Part shown: positions 5,702 through 16,135 of the stretch, piece after piece | Position numbering within the stretch: position 1 is the stretch's first letter | Layout of the letters: each line of letters opens with the position of its first letter | Assembly (NCBI RefSeq): GCF_000719865.1 | Contig: NZ_JOID01000057.1 | Coordinates: 1 to 17,252, forward strand | Source: Streptomyces albus subsp. albus | Lineage (GTDB): Bacteria > Actinomycetota > Actinomycetes > Streptomycetales > Streptomycetaceae | Reading direction: 5' to 3' | Length of the DNA: 17,252 nucleotides | Program-made: the position numbers and the translations under genes | The notes under the pieces: generated by a model | Seen by the model: only the letters and a program-made list of their open reading frames with translations | Told to the model about the DNA's origin: nothing | Database searches by the model: none

Positions 5702-6628
5702 ATGACAGCGACCCGCCCAGGCAGCCGCGCCGCCGCACACGACAGCCTCCGCGCCCTGGCCCTCGGCGACGCCTTCGGCGAACGCTGGTTCCCGCTCGCC
5801 GCCGAGCACGGAAGCGTCGGCGAGGCCATCCGGCAGCGGCGGACACCGGAGGCGCCGCTCTGGTCCTGGACGGACGACACCGCGATGGCCCTGGCGCTGT
5901 TCGCCGTCCTCGACCGCCACGGCGAAGTGGTGCAGGAGGAGCTGGCCCGGGAGTTCGGCGAGCGCTTCCTCGCCGAGCCCGCTCGCGGCTACGGCAGCGG
6001 CATGCACGAACTGCTGCCGCTGCTCGCCCGGCGTCCGGACCGCTGGCGCGAGGACGCGGACGCCCTCTTCGACGGCCAGGGCAGCCTCGGCAACGGCGCC
6101 GCCATGCGCGTCGCGCCGCTCGGCGCCTGGTTCGCGGACGATCCGGAGGGGGCCGCGGAGCAGGCCGTGCTGTCGGCGCAGGTCACCCACGCGCACCCGG
6201 AAGGCATCGCGGGCGCGGTGGCCGTCGCCGTCGCGGCCGCCCTCGCCGCCGACCGGACGAAGGAGCCGCCCGCCCCCGCCGAGCTGCTCGCCGAGGTCGT
6301 GGAGCTGACCCCGGAGGGCGCCGTACGCGACGGCCTGCTGCTCGCGGCCGGACTGCCCCCGGACACCGAACCGGCAGCGGCGGCGGCCGCCCTGGGCAGC
6401 GGCTACCGCATCCGCGCCGACGACACCGTCCCGTTCGCGCTGTGGTGCGCGGCCGGACACCTGGACGACCTCACCGAGGCGCTGTGGACCACCGCGGCGG
6501 GCCTGGGCGACATCGACACGACCTGCGCCATCGCGGCCGGGGTCGTCGGCGGCCGCACGGGCATCGCCGACGTCCCGGACACCTGGCTGGAACGCGCGGA
6601 GCCCCTGCCCACGGCCTTCGCGGCCTGA
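5702..6628 (+). CDS. ADP-ribosylglycohydrolase (DraG/ARH family)
   Basis: This 308-aa enzyme is predicted to remove ADP-ribose from protein or another acceptor, using two metal ions (usually Mg or Mn) in an all-alpha fold. Family signatures are in order: LGDAFGE (21-27), WTDDTAMAL (56-64), GNGAAMRVAPLG, TH.HP, and GDIDTTCAIAAG (269-280). The TDDT and DIDT acidic residues are the metal ligands in this family. Length is typical. ATG 5702 is used; no strong ribosome-binding site precedes it, and an upstream ATG at 5694 runs straight into a stop. No ADP-ribosyltransferase or nitrogenase regulator is nearby, so the substrate is unknown. It converges on the DUF3291 gene with a hairpin between them. 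Confidence 0.93.
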   Translation: MTATRPGSRAAAHDSLRALALGDAFGERWFPLAAEHGSVGEAIRQRRTPEAPLWSWTDDTAMALALFAVLDRHGEVVQEELAREFGERFLAEPARGYGSGMHELLPLLARRPDRWREDADALFDGQGSLGNGAAMRVAPLGAWFADDPEGAAEQAVLSAQVTHAHPEGIAGAVAVAVAAALAADRTKEPPAPAELLAEVVELTPEGAVRDGLLLAAGLPPDTEPAAAAAALGSGYRIRADDTVPFALWCAAGHLDDLTEALWTTAAGLGDIDTTCAIAAGVVGGRTGIADVPDTWLERAEPLPTAFAA

Positions 6629-6629
6629 T

Positions 6630-6658
6630 CCCCGGCGACCGGGGGCCGGCCGCCGGGG
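6630..6658 (+). terminator. hairpin after ADP-ribosylglycohydrolase
   Basis: CCCCGGCG (6630-6637) pairs with CGCCGGGG (6651-6658). A nested alternative CCCCGG-CGA-CCGGGG covers 6630-6644. It begins one base after the stop codon and lies between two convergent genes. Confidence 0.55.
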
Positions 6659-6731
6659 CCGTCACCGGCATCGGGGGCCGCCGCCCGACCGCCAACGCCG
6701 GGCTGCCGGGCCGCTGAACCCGATCGCCGCG

Positions 6732-7283
6732 TCAGCCGACGGTGCAGACGTCACCGGCGTTCGCCGCGCGGGCGCGCCCCATCTCCTCCGCCGTGACCTC
6801 CGCGGTGCCCGGCACGGGGATCGCGGGCCCGGGCGGGAAGGCGCTGCGCAGTCCGAACGCGTACGGCGTCGGCCCGTGCCGGCGCAGATGCGTGAGCCGC
6901 TCCTCGGCCTCGGCGACGGACGGCCGGTGCCCGGCGGGGACCCACCACAGCGCGGTCACCGCCTCCGCCAGCCGCTCGAACCACTCCCGGCGGCGGCGCA
7001 GCAGGTCGCGGTGCAGGCCGTCGTACATGAAGCGGGTGAGGGAGTCGAGGTCCCGCCACACCGTCAGGTTGACGATCAGCCACTCGTCCCCGAGGACCGG
7101 CACATCGGTGGCGTTCCCACTGTCGCTCTGGAGCCGCCAGCGGAAACCGTCCGAGGCGTCCGCGGTGGCGTTGACGGGGTCGAGCCCGTCGACGAAATCC
7201 TTCAACTGCGGCGAATCGAGCGGGGCTCGAAGCCGGGCGATATTGATCTGGGCGAGCTCGAACGGTGCGGCTGCGTCAGTCAT
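6732..7283 (-). CDS. DUF3291 domain protein
   Basis: This 183-aa protein matches the DUF3291 family throughout: FELAQINIARLRAPLDSPQL near the start, then LDPVNATADASDGFRWRLQ, the central LIVNLTVW, the RRREWFERLAEA helix, ALWWVPAGHRPSVAEAEERL and HLRRHGPTPYAFGLRSAFPP. The fold is thought to be a ferredoxin-like, ABM/EthD-type alpha-beta barrel, and the biochemical role is unknown. ATG 7283 is where family similarity begins. There is no Shine-Dalgarno, but a TAGCGT box lies exactly seven bases upstream, so the mRNA may be leaderless. No signal peptide. It lies 108 bases downstream of the AAA ATPase gene on the same strand. Confidence 0.85.
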   Translation of the reverse strand: MTDAAAPFELAQINIARLRAPLDSPQLKDFVDGLDPVNATADASDGFRWRLQSDSGNATDVPVLGDEWLIVNLTVWRDLDSLTRFMYDGLHRDLLRRRREWFERLAEAVTALWWVPAGHRPSVAEAEERLTHLRRHGPTPYAFGLRSAFPPGPAIPVPGTAEVTAEEMGRARAANAGDVCTVG

Positions 7284-7290
7284 GAGCCGC

Positions 7291-7296
7291 ACGCTA
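7291..7296 (-). promoter_or_regulatory. -10 box for a leaderless DUF3291 transcript
   Basis: TAGCGT on the minus strand fits the Streptomyces TAGNNT -10 pattern and ends seven bases before ATG 7283, so transcription would start at the A of the start codon. No good -35 is visible. Confidence 0.4.
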
Positions 7297-7327
7297 GCGC
7301 CGACCGCCCGGCCCCGCAGGGAATTAC

Positions 7328-7352
7328 GCCGGCCGCGGCCGACGTGGCCGGC
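7328..7352 (-). terminator. weak hairpin between AAA ATPase and DUF3291
   Basis: GCCGGCC (7328-7334) pairs with GGCCGGC (7346-7352) over an 11-base loop, 40 bases beyond the stop of the ATPase gene. It would separate the two co-directional genes; the stem is only 7 bp. Confidence 0.35.
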
Positions 7353-7391
7353 ACCGCGCACCCCGGCTCGGGCCGGGTCGATCTCAGATAC

Positions 7392-8591
7392 CTACGCCCC
7401 ACGCGCGTACCGCCCCACGGGATCGAGGTACTTGCGGACTTCCAGGGGTGTCACGAACGTCCCGCGCTCCCCCTCCGCCGCCACCTTCCGTGCCCGGGTC
7501 AGCCTGCGCGGGGGAAGGCCGTCGCCGAAGCGCGTCACGGTGTCGAGGAAGACGACCGACTCCGGCGCCTCGTCGAGCGCGGCGGCCAGCGCGACGGGGG
7601 AGTGCGAGGTGATCAGCGTCTGGCACCCGCCCCCCGAGGAGAGCCTCCCCGGGTCACTGGTGCGTCCCCGCAGCCGCGACAGCAGGTGCGGCACTCTGCT
7701 GGGGTGGAGACCGTTCTCCGGTTCCTCGAACATCAGGACGCCTTCATGGGCGGGGTCGTGAGCGGCGGCGAGCAGGGCGAGGACCCTCAGCGTGCCCGCG
7801 GAGGCCGTGCCCGGGCTCACGCGGTGTTCGTGCTTGTGCTGGAGCCAGACGTCCCACTGGCCCCATTCCTCGTTCGCCTCCACGGTGATGTCCGCCAGGT
7901 CCGGCAGGAGCGCCACGGCGTCGGCCCGGAAGTCGTACCAGCTCTCGGGGTTCCGGGAGATCCGTCCCAGGACGGCGCCGAGATTCCTGCCGTCCTCGGC
8001 GAGCGGTGCGGTGTCGTACGTCGAGGAGGCGACCCGCATGGCCTTGGGGGAGGGCTCGACGATCCGCCAGTTCCTGGAGGCCGCGGCGAGCTCCGGGCCG
8101 TACGCACTGTCCTGCACGGCAACCCGGCCGGCGTGCAGTTCCCGCGTGGAGTCCCCGCGCACCTCCGGGAAGAGCCCGAGGGAGTCCGCGTACCGCCGCC
8201 ACTCGGAGTCGCCGTAGTGATCGCGGACATTGCCGACCTCGACGGTGACGTCCAGTGGCTGTGGCGGATCCGCGTACCGGACCAGGGCCACGACCCGGAG
8301 GAAGCAGTACCCCCGGGGCCCGTCCACGAGGACGTCGGCCGCGATCCGCAGAGTCTCGGCCGGCCGGCCCCCCGGGCTGCGCCGGAACAGTTCTTTGGGG
8401 CCGCCCCGTCGCGCGCGGTCGACCAGGGTTTGTCCTTCCGGCTCCCGGATCAACTGCCCCAGCAGGTCGACGGCTTCGAGCAGATTGGACTTCCCCGAGG
8501 CGTTGGCGCCCAGGAGAACGCCGAAGGACGGCAGGTCCAGGGCGAAGCCCTCCAAGGACTTGTAACCGTCGATCTCGATTCGCGTGATCAC
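7392..8591 (-). CDS. AAA family (AAA_21/SMC-like) ATPase
   Basis: This 399-aa ATPase has an ABC/SMC-type head. It carries Walker A GANASGKS (28-35) after an ITRIEIDGYKSL start, an SxGT-type signature region (SPGTASAGTLRVLAL), Walker B VLMFEEPENGLHP (285-297) and the LITSHSP switch-histidine motif (326-332). The inserted middle (about 60-260) is of the kind found in overcoming-lysogenisation-defect and RecF-like proteins. There is no TOPRIM or other nuclease domain at the C-terminus, unlike Gabija GajA or OLD nucleases. GTG 8591 is chosen for AGGAGG nine bases upstream; a TAGTGT box at 8640-8635 could be its -10. No toxin, nuclease or HNH partner adjoins, so defence roles are only a possibility. 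The cellular target is unknown. Confidence 0.88.
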   Translation of the reverse strand: MITRIEIDGYKSLEGFALDLPSFGVLLGANASGKSNLLEAVDLLGQLIREPEGQTLVDRARRGGPKELFRRSPGGRPAETLRIAADVLVDGPRGYCFLRVVALVRYADPPQPLDVTVEVGNVRDHYGDSEWRRYADSLGLFPEVRGDSTRELHAGRVAVQDSAYGPELAAASRNWRIVEPSPKAMRVASSTYDTAPLAEDGRNLGAVLGRISRNPESWYDFRADAVALLPDLADITVEANEEWGQWDVWLQHKHEHRVSPGTASAGTLRVLALLAAAHDPAHEGVLMFEEPENGLHPSRVPHLLSRLRGRTSDPGRLSSGGGCQTLITSHSPVALAAALDEAPESVVFLDTVTRFGDGLPPRRLTRARKVAAEGERGTFVTPLEVRKYLDPVGRYARGA

Positions 8592-8772
8592 AGCGAGCCG
8601 CCTCCTCTCCACGCCGCTGCCCGTGCGCCGGACCACACTATCCAGCTCCGCGGCCGCCGGGTCCCGGACCGGAAAGCGGGGGCCCGGCCGCCGAGTGCCG
8701 TGACGGGCCGGCACGGCGCACCGGAGCCGGAACCGGCGGCCACGTCCCCGGCGCCCCGCGGGCCGCCGCGGC

Positions 8773-10230
8773 TCAGCGTCCCAGCGCCGCCCGCATCACC
8801 TCGCGGGCGACCGGGGCCGCGTTGCCGCCGCCGCTGATGTCCGCGCGGTCGGCCGCCGCGTCCTCGACGACCACGGCGACCGCGACGCCCGGCTCGTCGG
8901 CCCCGTCCTCCCGCGCCCAGGAGATGAACCAGGCGTACGGGATGCCCTCGTTGCCCACGCCGTGCTGCGCGGTGCCGGTCTTGCCGCCCACCTCGGCGCC
9001 GGGCAGGGCGGCGCCGGCGCCCGTACCGTTCTCGACGACCCCGCGCATCAGTTCGCGCAGCACCTCCGCCGTGCCGGAGTCCATCGCGCGCTCCTGGGTG
9101 CGGGGGCGGGTGAGGGACACCGTGTCCCCCGCGGAGTCGGTGATCTTGTCGACCAGGTACGGCTTGCGCAGCTTGCCGTCGTTCGCCACCGCCGAGGCGA
9201 CCATCGCCATCTGGAGCGGTGTGGCGGCGGTGTTGTACTGGCCGATCGAGGACAGGGCGAGCTGGGCGTCGTTCATGTCGGTGTCGAAGGTGGATTCGGC
9301 CACCCGGGAAGGCACCCGCAGTCCGTCGTCGTTGAAGCCGAACTTCTCCGCCGCGTCCACCATGCCGTCGAGCCCCACCTCCACGCCCAGTTTGGCGAAG
9401 ACGGTGTTGCAGGAGACCTCCAGGGCGCGGCGCAGGTCGGCGTCCTCGCAGCCCCGGGCCTCGTTGGTGAGGTCCGTCCGGGTGCCGGGGAGGGTGTACG
9501 GCGAGGGGGTGTCCGTCGGCTCGTCCACATCGGTGACCACGCCCCGCTCCAGGGCCGCCGCGGCCGTCACCACCTTGAAGACGGAGCCGGGCGGATAGGT
9601 CTGGCGCAGCGCCCGGTTGAGCATCGGCCGGCTCTCGGCGCCGTTCAGCCGCTGCCAGGCGTCGACGGCGGCGTCCCCGTTCCCGGAGATCTGTTCGGGG
9701 TCGTAGCCGGGGCTGCTGACGAGGGCGAGGATCTTGCCGGTGCCCGGTTCGAGGGCGACGACGGCGCCCCGCGCGCCGCCCAGGCCGTCGGCGGCGGCGC
9801 GCTGGACGGCCGGGTCGATGGTGGTGTGGACGTCTCCGGCGGGCTCGCGCTCGCGGGTGAGGGCGTGCCAGAGGGGGAAGACGGAGAGCCGCGGATCGGC
9901 GCCGGAGAGGATGTCGTCCTCGGCGTCCTCCAGCAGCGAGGTGCCGTAGATCTGCGAGGCGTATCCGGTGACGGGCGCGTAGAGCGGTCCGTTGAGGTAC
10001 GTGCGTTCGTAGGCCAGCCGTTCGCCCGTGTCGCGGGAGCCGGTGACGGGCTCGCCGCCCACGAGGATGTCGCCGCGCGGGGCGCTGTACCGGGCGATGG
10101 TCTGGCGGCGGTTGGCCTGGTTGTCCTCGTAGGTCTCGGCGTCGACGACCTGGATGCGGGAGGCGTTCAGCAGCAGGGCCACCAGGAGGAGCAGGAAGAA
10201 GGCGGCCAAGTGGCGGATCTGGCGGATCAC
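8773..10230 (-). CDS. pbpA: class B penicillin-binding protein (PbpA-like transpeptidase)
   Basis: This 485-aa membrane-anchored transpeptidase cross-links peptidoglycan outside the membrane. One N-terminal membrane segment (about 8-22) is followed by the PBP dimerisation-type region starting NQANRRQTIARYSAPRGDI. The transpeptidase domain has SVFK (S216 nucleophile, K219), SCN (273-275) and KTGT (417-420). The start is GTG 10230, inside a GTGA overlap with the stop of the SEDS gene. This means translational coupling and roughly equal synthesis with its partner glycosyltransferase. The pair resembles the actinobacterial ftsW/rodA-pbpA unit, but the usual pknA/pknB/pstP genes are absent here, so it may be an accessory pair, for example for sporulation or hyphal branching (inference). 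Confidence 0.93.
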   Translation of the reverse strand: MIRQIRHLAAFFLLLLVALLLNASRIQVVDAETYEDNQANRRQTIARYSAPRGDILVGGEPVTGSRDTGERLAYERTYLNGPLYAPVTGYASQIYGTSLLEDAEDDILSGADPRLSVFPLWHALTREREPAGDVHTTIDPAVQRAAADGLGGARGAVVALEPGTGKILALVSSPGYDPEQISGNGDAAVDAWQRLNGAESRPMLNRALRQTYPPGSVFKVVTAAAALERGVVTDVDEPTDTPSPYTLPGTRTDLTNEARGCEDADLRRALEVSCNTVFAKLGVEVGLDGMVDAAEKFGFNDDGLRVPSRVAESTFDTDMNDAQLALSSIGQYNTAATPLQMAMVASAVANDGKLRKPYLVDKITDSAGDTVSLTRPRTQERAMDSGTAEVLRELMRGVVENGTGAGAALPGAEVGGKTGTAQHGVGNEGIPYAWFISWAREDGADEPGVAVAVVVEDAAADRADISGGGNAAPVAREVMRAALGR

Positions 10231-11714
10231 GGCCTCGCCTCCCCGGGGCCGGCGGAACGACCGGGGCCGCCGGGTCCGCCGGGGGCATCCGGCGCGGCGG
10301 GCGCGGCCGGGCCGGCCGGCGCGGTCGGGTCGGCGGGGGCGGGGACGGGCCGCCGGGCGGCGTCGCTCATCCGGATCAGCAGCGCCACGATGATCCAGTT
10401 GGTGACGACGGAGGAGCCGCCCTGCGCGAGGAAGGGCATCGCCATCCCCGTGAGCGGGATCAGCCCCATGACCCCGCCCGCGATGACGAAGACCTGCAGC
10501 GCGACGATCGAGGCCAGGCCGACCGCCAGCAGCCGGCCGAAGGGATTGCGCTGGGCGAGGCCCGCCCGCAGCCCCCGTTCCACCAGCAGGGTGTACAGCA
10601 GGAAGATCGCGAAGAGGCCGGTGAGTCCCAGCTCCTCACCCGCCGTGGCGAGGATGAAGTCCGATTTCGCCGCGAAGCCGATGAGGACGGAGTGCCCCTG
10701 GCCGAGACCGGTGCCGAGGACGCCGCCGGAGGCGAAGGCGAAGTAGGTCTGCGCCAGTTGGCTCGCGCCCTCGCCCGCCTCGATGGAGGCGAAGGGATGC
10801 AGCCAGTCCTGCACCCGGCTGTGGACGTGGGGTTCCAGGGAGCCGACGGTCACGGCGCCCGCCGCGGCCAGGAGCAGCCCGACCGCGATCCACCCGGTCC
10901 GGCCGGTGGCCACGTACAGCAGCACCACGAAGAGGCCGAAGAAGAGCAGCGAGGTGCCGAGGTCGCGTTCCAGGACGAGGACGCCGACGCTGGCCAGCCA
11001 GATGGTCAGGATCGGGCCGAGCACCCGGCCGGTGGGGAGCTGGAACTTCCAGATCCGGCGGCCGGTGTAGGCCAGGGCGTGCCGGTTGACCGCCAGATAG
11101 GCGGCGAAGAAGACGGCGAGGAGGATCTTGGCGAACTCGCCGGGCTGGAAGGAGAGCCCGGCCACCCGGATCCAGATCTTGGCCCCGTTGATGGCGGGGA
11201 AGAAGATCGGGATCACCAGCAGGAACAGCGCGACCGCGACGCTCAGATAGGCGTAGCGCTGCAGCACCCGGTGATCGCGGAGGAACAGGACGACGGCGAT
11301 GAAGAAGCCGACGCCGAGGGCGGACCACACGAGCTGGGTGGGGGCGGCCTCGTCGGCGGGGGTGGCGAGGTCGAGCCGGTAGATCAGCACCAGGCCGAGG
11401 CCGTTGAGCAGCACGGCGATGGGCAGCAGCAGGGGATCGGCGTAGGGGGCGCGCAGGCGTACGGCGACGTGGGCGAGGAGGGCGAGCAGTCCGAGGCCCG
11501 CTCCGTAGCCGGCGGCGCCGGCCGGCACGGTGCCGTCGGTGGCGAGGCCGACCTCGACATAGCCGTAGACGGAGATCAGGACGGCGCCGGTGAGCAGGAT
11601 CAGCTCCGTACCGCGTCGCCGGGGGATCCGCACCGGGGGAGGGAGCGCTTCCGGGAGGCCGTCCGGGTGTGCTCCCGGACGGTCCGAGGGGGGACCCGCT
11701 GTCGATGCGGCCAT
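10227..11714 (-). CDS. SEDS family peptidoglycan glycosyltransferase (FtsW/RodA-like)
   Basis: This 495-aa polytopic membrane protein has about ten to twelve hydrophobic segments. SEDS proteins polymerise lipid II glycan strands together with a class B PBP. Signature stretches are FPAINGAKIWIRV, LSFQPGEFAKILLAVFFAAY, LERDLGTSLLFFGLF, GTGLGQGHSVLIGFAAKSDF and EELGLTG. It ends in a Pro/Ala/Gly-rich cytoplasmic tail (about residues 455-495). ATG 11714 has no Shine-Dalgarno; a TACGTT box seven bases upstream suggests a leaderless transcript. Its stop overlaps the GTG of the PBP gene by four bases. FtsW and RodA cannot be separated confidently from sequence alone. Confidence 0.92.
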   Translation of the reverse strand: MAASTAGPPSDRPGAHPDGLPEALPPPVRIPRRRGTELILLTGAVLISVYGYVEVGLATDGTVPAGAAGYGAGLGLLALLAHVAVRLRAPYADPLLLPIAVLLNGLGLVLIYRLDLATPADEAAPTQLVWSALGVGFFIAVVLFLRDHRVLQRYAYLSVAVALFLLVIPIFFPAINGAKIWIRVAGLSFQPGEFAKILLAVFFAAYLAVNRHALAYTGRRIWKFQLPTGRVLGPILTIWLASVGVLVLERDLGTSLLFFGLFVVLLYVATGRTGWIAVGLLLAAAGAVTVGSLEPHVHSRVQDWLHPFASIEAGEGASQLAQTYFAFASGGVLGTGLGQGHSVLIGFAAKSDFILATAGEELGLTGLFAIFLLYTLLVERGLRAGLAQRNPFGRLLAVGLASIVALQVFVIAGGVMGLIPLTGMAMPFLAQGGSSVVTNWIIVALLIRMSDAARRPVPAPADPTAPAGPAAPAAPDAPGGPGGPGRSAGPGEARP

Positions 11715-11721
11715 GACAGAG

Positions 11722-11751
11722 AACGTAACAAACCCGGTGCTCGAATGTCTG
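11722..11751 (-). promoter_or_regulatory. putative promoter giving leaderless SEDS mRNA
   Basis: On the minus strand CAGACA (11751-11746) and TACGTT (11727-11722) are 18 bases apart, and TACGTT ends seven bases before ATG 11714. This predicts a transcript starting at the start codon, consistent with the missing Shine-Dalgarno. Confidence 0.4.
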
Positions 11752-11882
11752 TTATGTGGTCAAATGCACCGGCGTTCGGGCGAGTTGTCGTCGCACGCCG
11801 TCCTACCCGCCGCCCCGCCCCGGTACACCGCGCCCCCGCCCCGGCGCGCCGGCCCCGGTGTGCGGCGCCGCCGTGCGCAGCG

Positions 11883-11908
11883 GCGCGCCCCCCGCACGCG
11901 GGGCGCGC
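11883..11908 (-). terminator. GC-rich hairpin after SH3-like gene
   Basis: GCGCGCCCC (11883-11891) and GGGGCGCGC (11900-11908) form a perfect 9-bp stem with an eight-base loop, about 50 bases beyond the stop of the minus-strand gene ending at 11960. Confidence 0.55.
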
Positions 11909-11959
11909 GGGGGGTGCGGCGTCATCCGGGCGGCCGGTGCGTCAGCGCCGGGGGCGCGG

Positions 11960-12331
11960 TCAGCACCAGCGCGGGGCCGGGCCGATGTTCTTGATGTAGC
12001 GGGCCGACGCGAAGGCGTAGTGGCCGTCCTTCAGCACGTACCAACGGTTGTTGCCGTCGATGTTCTGGCCCTTGACCTTGCACTTGATCTTCACGATGGC
12101 GCCGTACGGCTTGGAACCGACGACATGGCCGCCCTTGTTGGGCGCGCTGCGGAGCAGCAGGCCGGAGTGGGCGATGATCTTGCCCTTGTAGTAGTGGTGG
12201 TGGTAGTGGTGGCCACCACCACCGGCCGGGGCGGCGGCAGTGGCGGCGGCGGCGGGGCCGGCGGCGGCGAGGGTCGCGAGGGCGCCGGTGGCGACGCCGA
12301 CCGCGATCGTGCGGAACTTGGACTGCAGCAT
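11960..12331 (-). CDS. secreted small SH3-like domain protein with His/Tyr tract
   Basis: This 123-aa protein has a signal peptide: positive start LQSKFR, hydrophobic core to about 26, Ala-rich cleavage zone 27-37. A Gly4 spacer and HHYHHHYY (41-48) follow. The rest (50-123) resembles a bacterial SH3 (SH3b) module, with LLLRSAPNKGGHVVG, the IVKIKCKVKG strand, NRWYVL and YAFASARYIKN. Cysteines at 84 and 123 could pair after export. ATG 12331 has GGAGG eight bases upstream. SH3b modules usually bind cell-wall or matrix ligands, and the His tract suggests metal binding; both are inferences. It lies downstream of its own promoter and divergent from the xylanases. Confidence 0.8.
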   Translation of the reverse strand: MLQSKFRTIAVGVATGALATLAAAGPAAAATAAAPAGGGGHHYHHHYYKGKIIAHSGLLLRSAPNKGGHVVGSKPYGAIVKIKCKVKGQNIDGNNRWYVLKDGHYAFASARYIKNIGPAPRWC

Positions 12332-12447
12332 CTGCGATGCCTCCTGTGGAGGGGAGGGCCCTGTCCCGGAGGGAGCGGGGCGTAGGTGTTTCCGGTGGCC
12401 GACTGGATTCCACGGACAGCGTTGGCCGTGATCAACCGGCATGAATG

Positions 12448-12476
12448 ACGCTAATTCGGACACTCTGGGCTCGCAA
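12448..12476 (-). promoter_or_regulatory. promoter of the SH3-like gene
   Basis: On the minus strand TTGCGA (12476-12471) and TAGCGT (12453-12448) are separated by exactly 17 bases, a good match to Streptomyces housekeeping promoters (TTGAC / TAGNNT). The start would be near 12440, leaving a leader of about 110 bases before ATG 12331. Confidence 0.5.
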
Positions 12477-14292
<1,816 letters not shown>

Positions 14293-14309
14293 GCGACCCG
14301 CACCGACGG

Positions 14310-14347
14310 CCCGGCCGGCCGGTTACCTGACCGTCCGGCCGGCCGGG
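14310..14347 (+). terminator. 13-bp perfect hairpin after xylanase 1
   Basis: CCCGGCCGGCCGG (14310-14322) and CCGGCCGGCCGGG (14335-14347) flank a 12-base loop, 18 bases after the stop at 14292. A second, longer hairpin follows at 14405. Confidence 0.65.
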
Positions 14348-14404
14348 TCCGCCCGCCCTGCGGGCCGCCGTACCTCCCCCGTCCCGACGGGCACGCGCAG
14401 TGAC

Positions 14405-14451
14405 AGCTCCGCCCGGCCTTCCGGTGATCTCACGGAAGGCCGGGCGGAGCT
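14405..14451 (+). terminator. 19-bp perfect hairpin between the xylanases
   Basis: AGCTCCGCCCGGCCTTCCG (14405-14423) is exactly complementary to 14433-14451, with a nine-base loop GTGATCTCA. It is the longest perfect stem in the window. It may be a second terminator for xylanase 1 or an RNA-stabilising structure. There is no U-tract. Confidence 0.6.
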
Positions 14452-15754
<1,303 letters not shown>

Positions 15755-15760
15755 CGGCAG

Positions 15761-15788
15761 CCGGACCGGACGGACCAGTCCGGACCGG
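15761..15788 (+). terminator. hairpin after xylanase 2
   Basis: CCGGACCGGAC (15761-15771) and GTCCGGACCGG (15778-15788) form a stem of 10 pairs and one A/A mismatch with a six-base loop, seven bases after the stop. Confidence 0.5.
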
Positions 15789-15810
15789 ACCGGCGAACGC
15801 GTGACGCGCG

Positions 15811-15843
15811 ACGGCGCGGCGATCCCCACGGTCGCCGCGCCGT
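15811..15843 (+). terminator. 12-bp perfect hairpin, second terminator after xylanase 2
   Basis: ACGGCGCGGCGA (15811-15822) is exactly complementary to TCGCCGCGCCGT (15832-15843), with a nine-base loop. It follows the first hairpin and would close the xylanase region. Confidence 0.6.
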
Positions 15844-16135
15844 TCGCTGTGCGGCCGGTGGAACCGCGCCGGGCACCTCGCGCCGCCCGGGCGCCGGGGA
15901 CGGGCCACGGCCGGCCGGTGCTCGCCGGCGCTGAGGGAGCCGCGGACCGCGGCCTCCGCCGACGGGGCCGGGCAGCGGGCGGGACCGGGGGCCGGGCCTC
16001 GGCCGGCGCGAGCTGAGGCACCCAACAGGCCGCCCCCGCCCCGGAATAGGACAGGCGTCCGACAAAGTCCAGCAGTACGGGGGACAGCGGCCCGATCCGG
16101 CACCCGTCCCCCGGCGCCGCCTCCATGCTGGGCCC
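15844..16135. other. GC-rich spacer before the DUF5954 gene
   Basis: A plus-strand frame (15801-16016) runs through the terminator hairpin, lacks a ribosome-binding site and has low-complexity Arg/Gly/Ala composition, so I do not call it. The right end contains AATAGGACAGG (about 16046-16056), a possible TAGGAC -10 for the gene at 16136, without a good -35. Nothing else is seen. Confidence 0.4.

Noticed and set aside
6876..8837. A 653-codon plus-strand open frame
   Set aside because: It is antisense to the DUF3291 and AAA ATPase genes, whose family motifs are unmistakable. Low-complexity composition, no ribosome-binding site.
15801..16016. A 71-codon frame after xylanase 2
   Set aside because: It starts before and reads through a perfect 12-bp terminator stem, with low-complexity composition.
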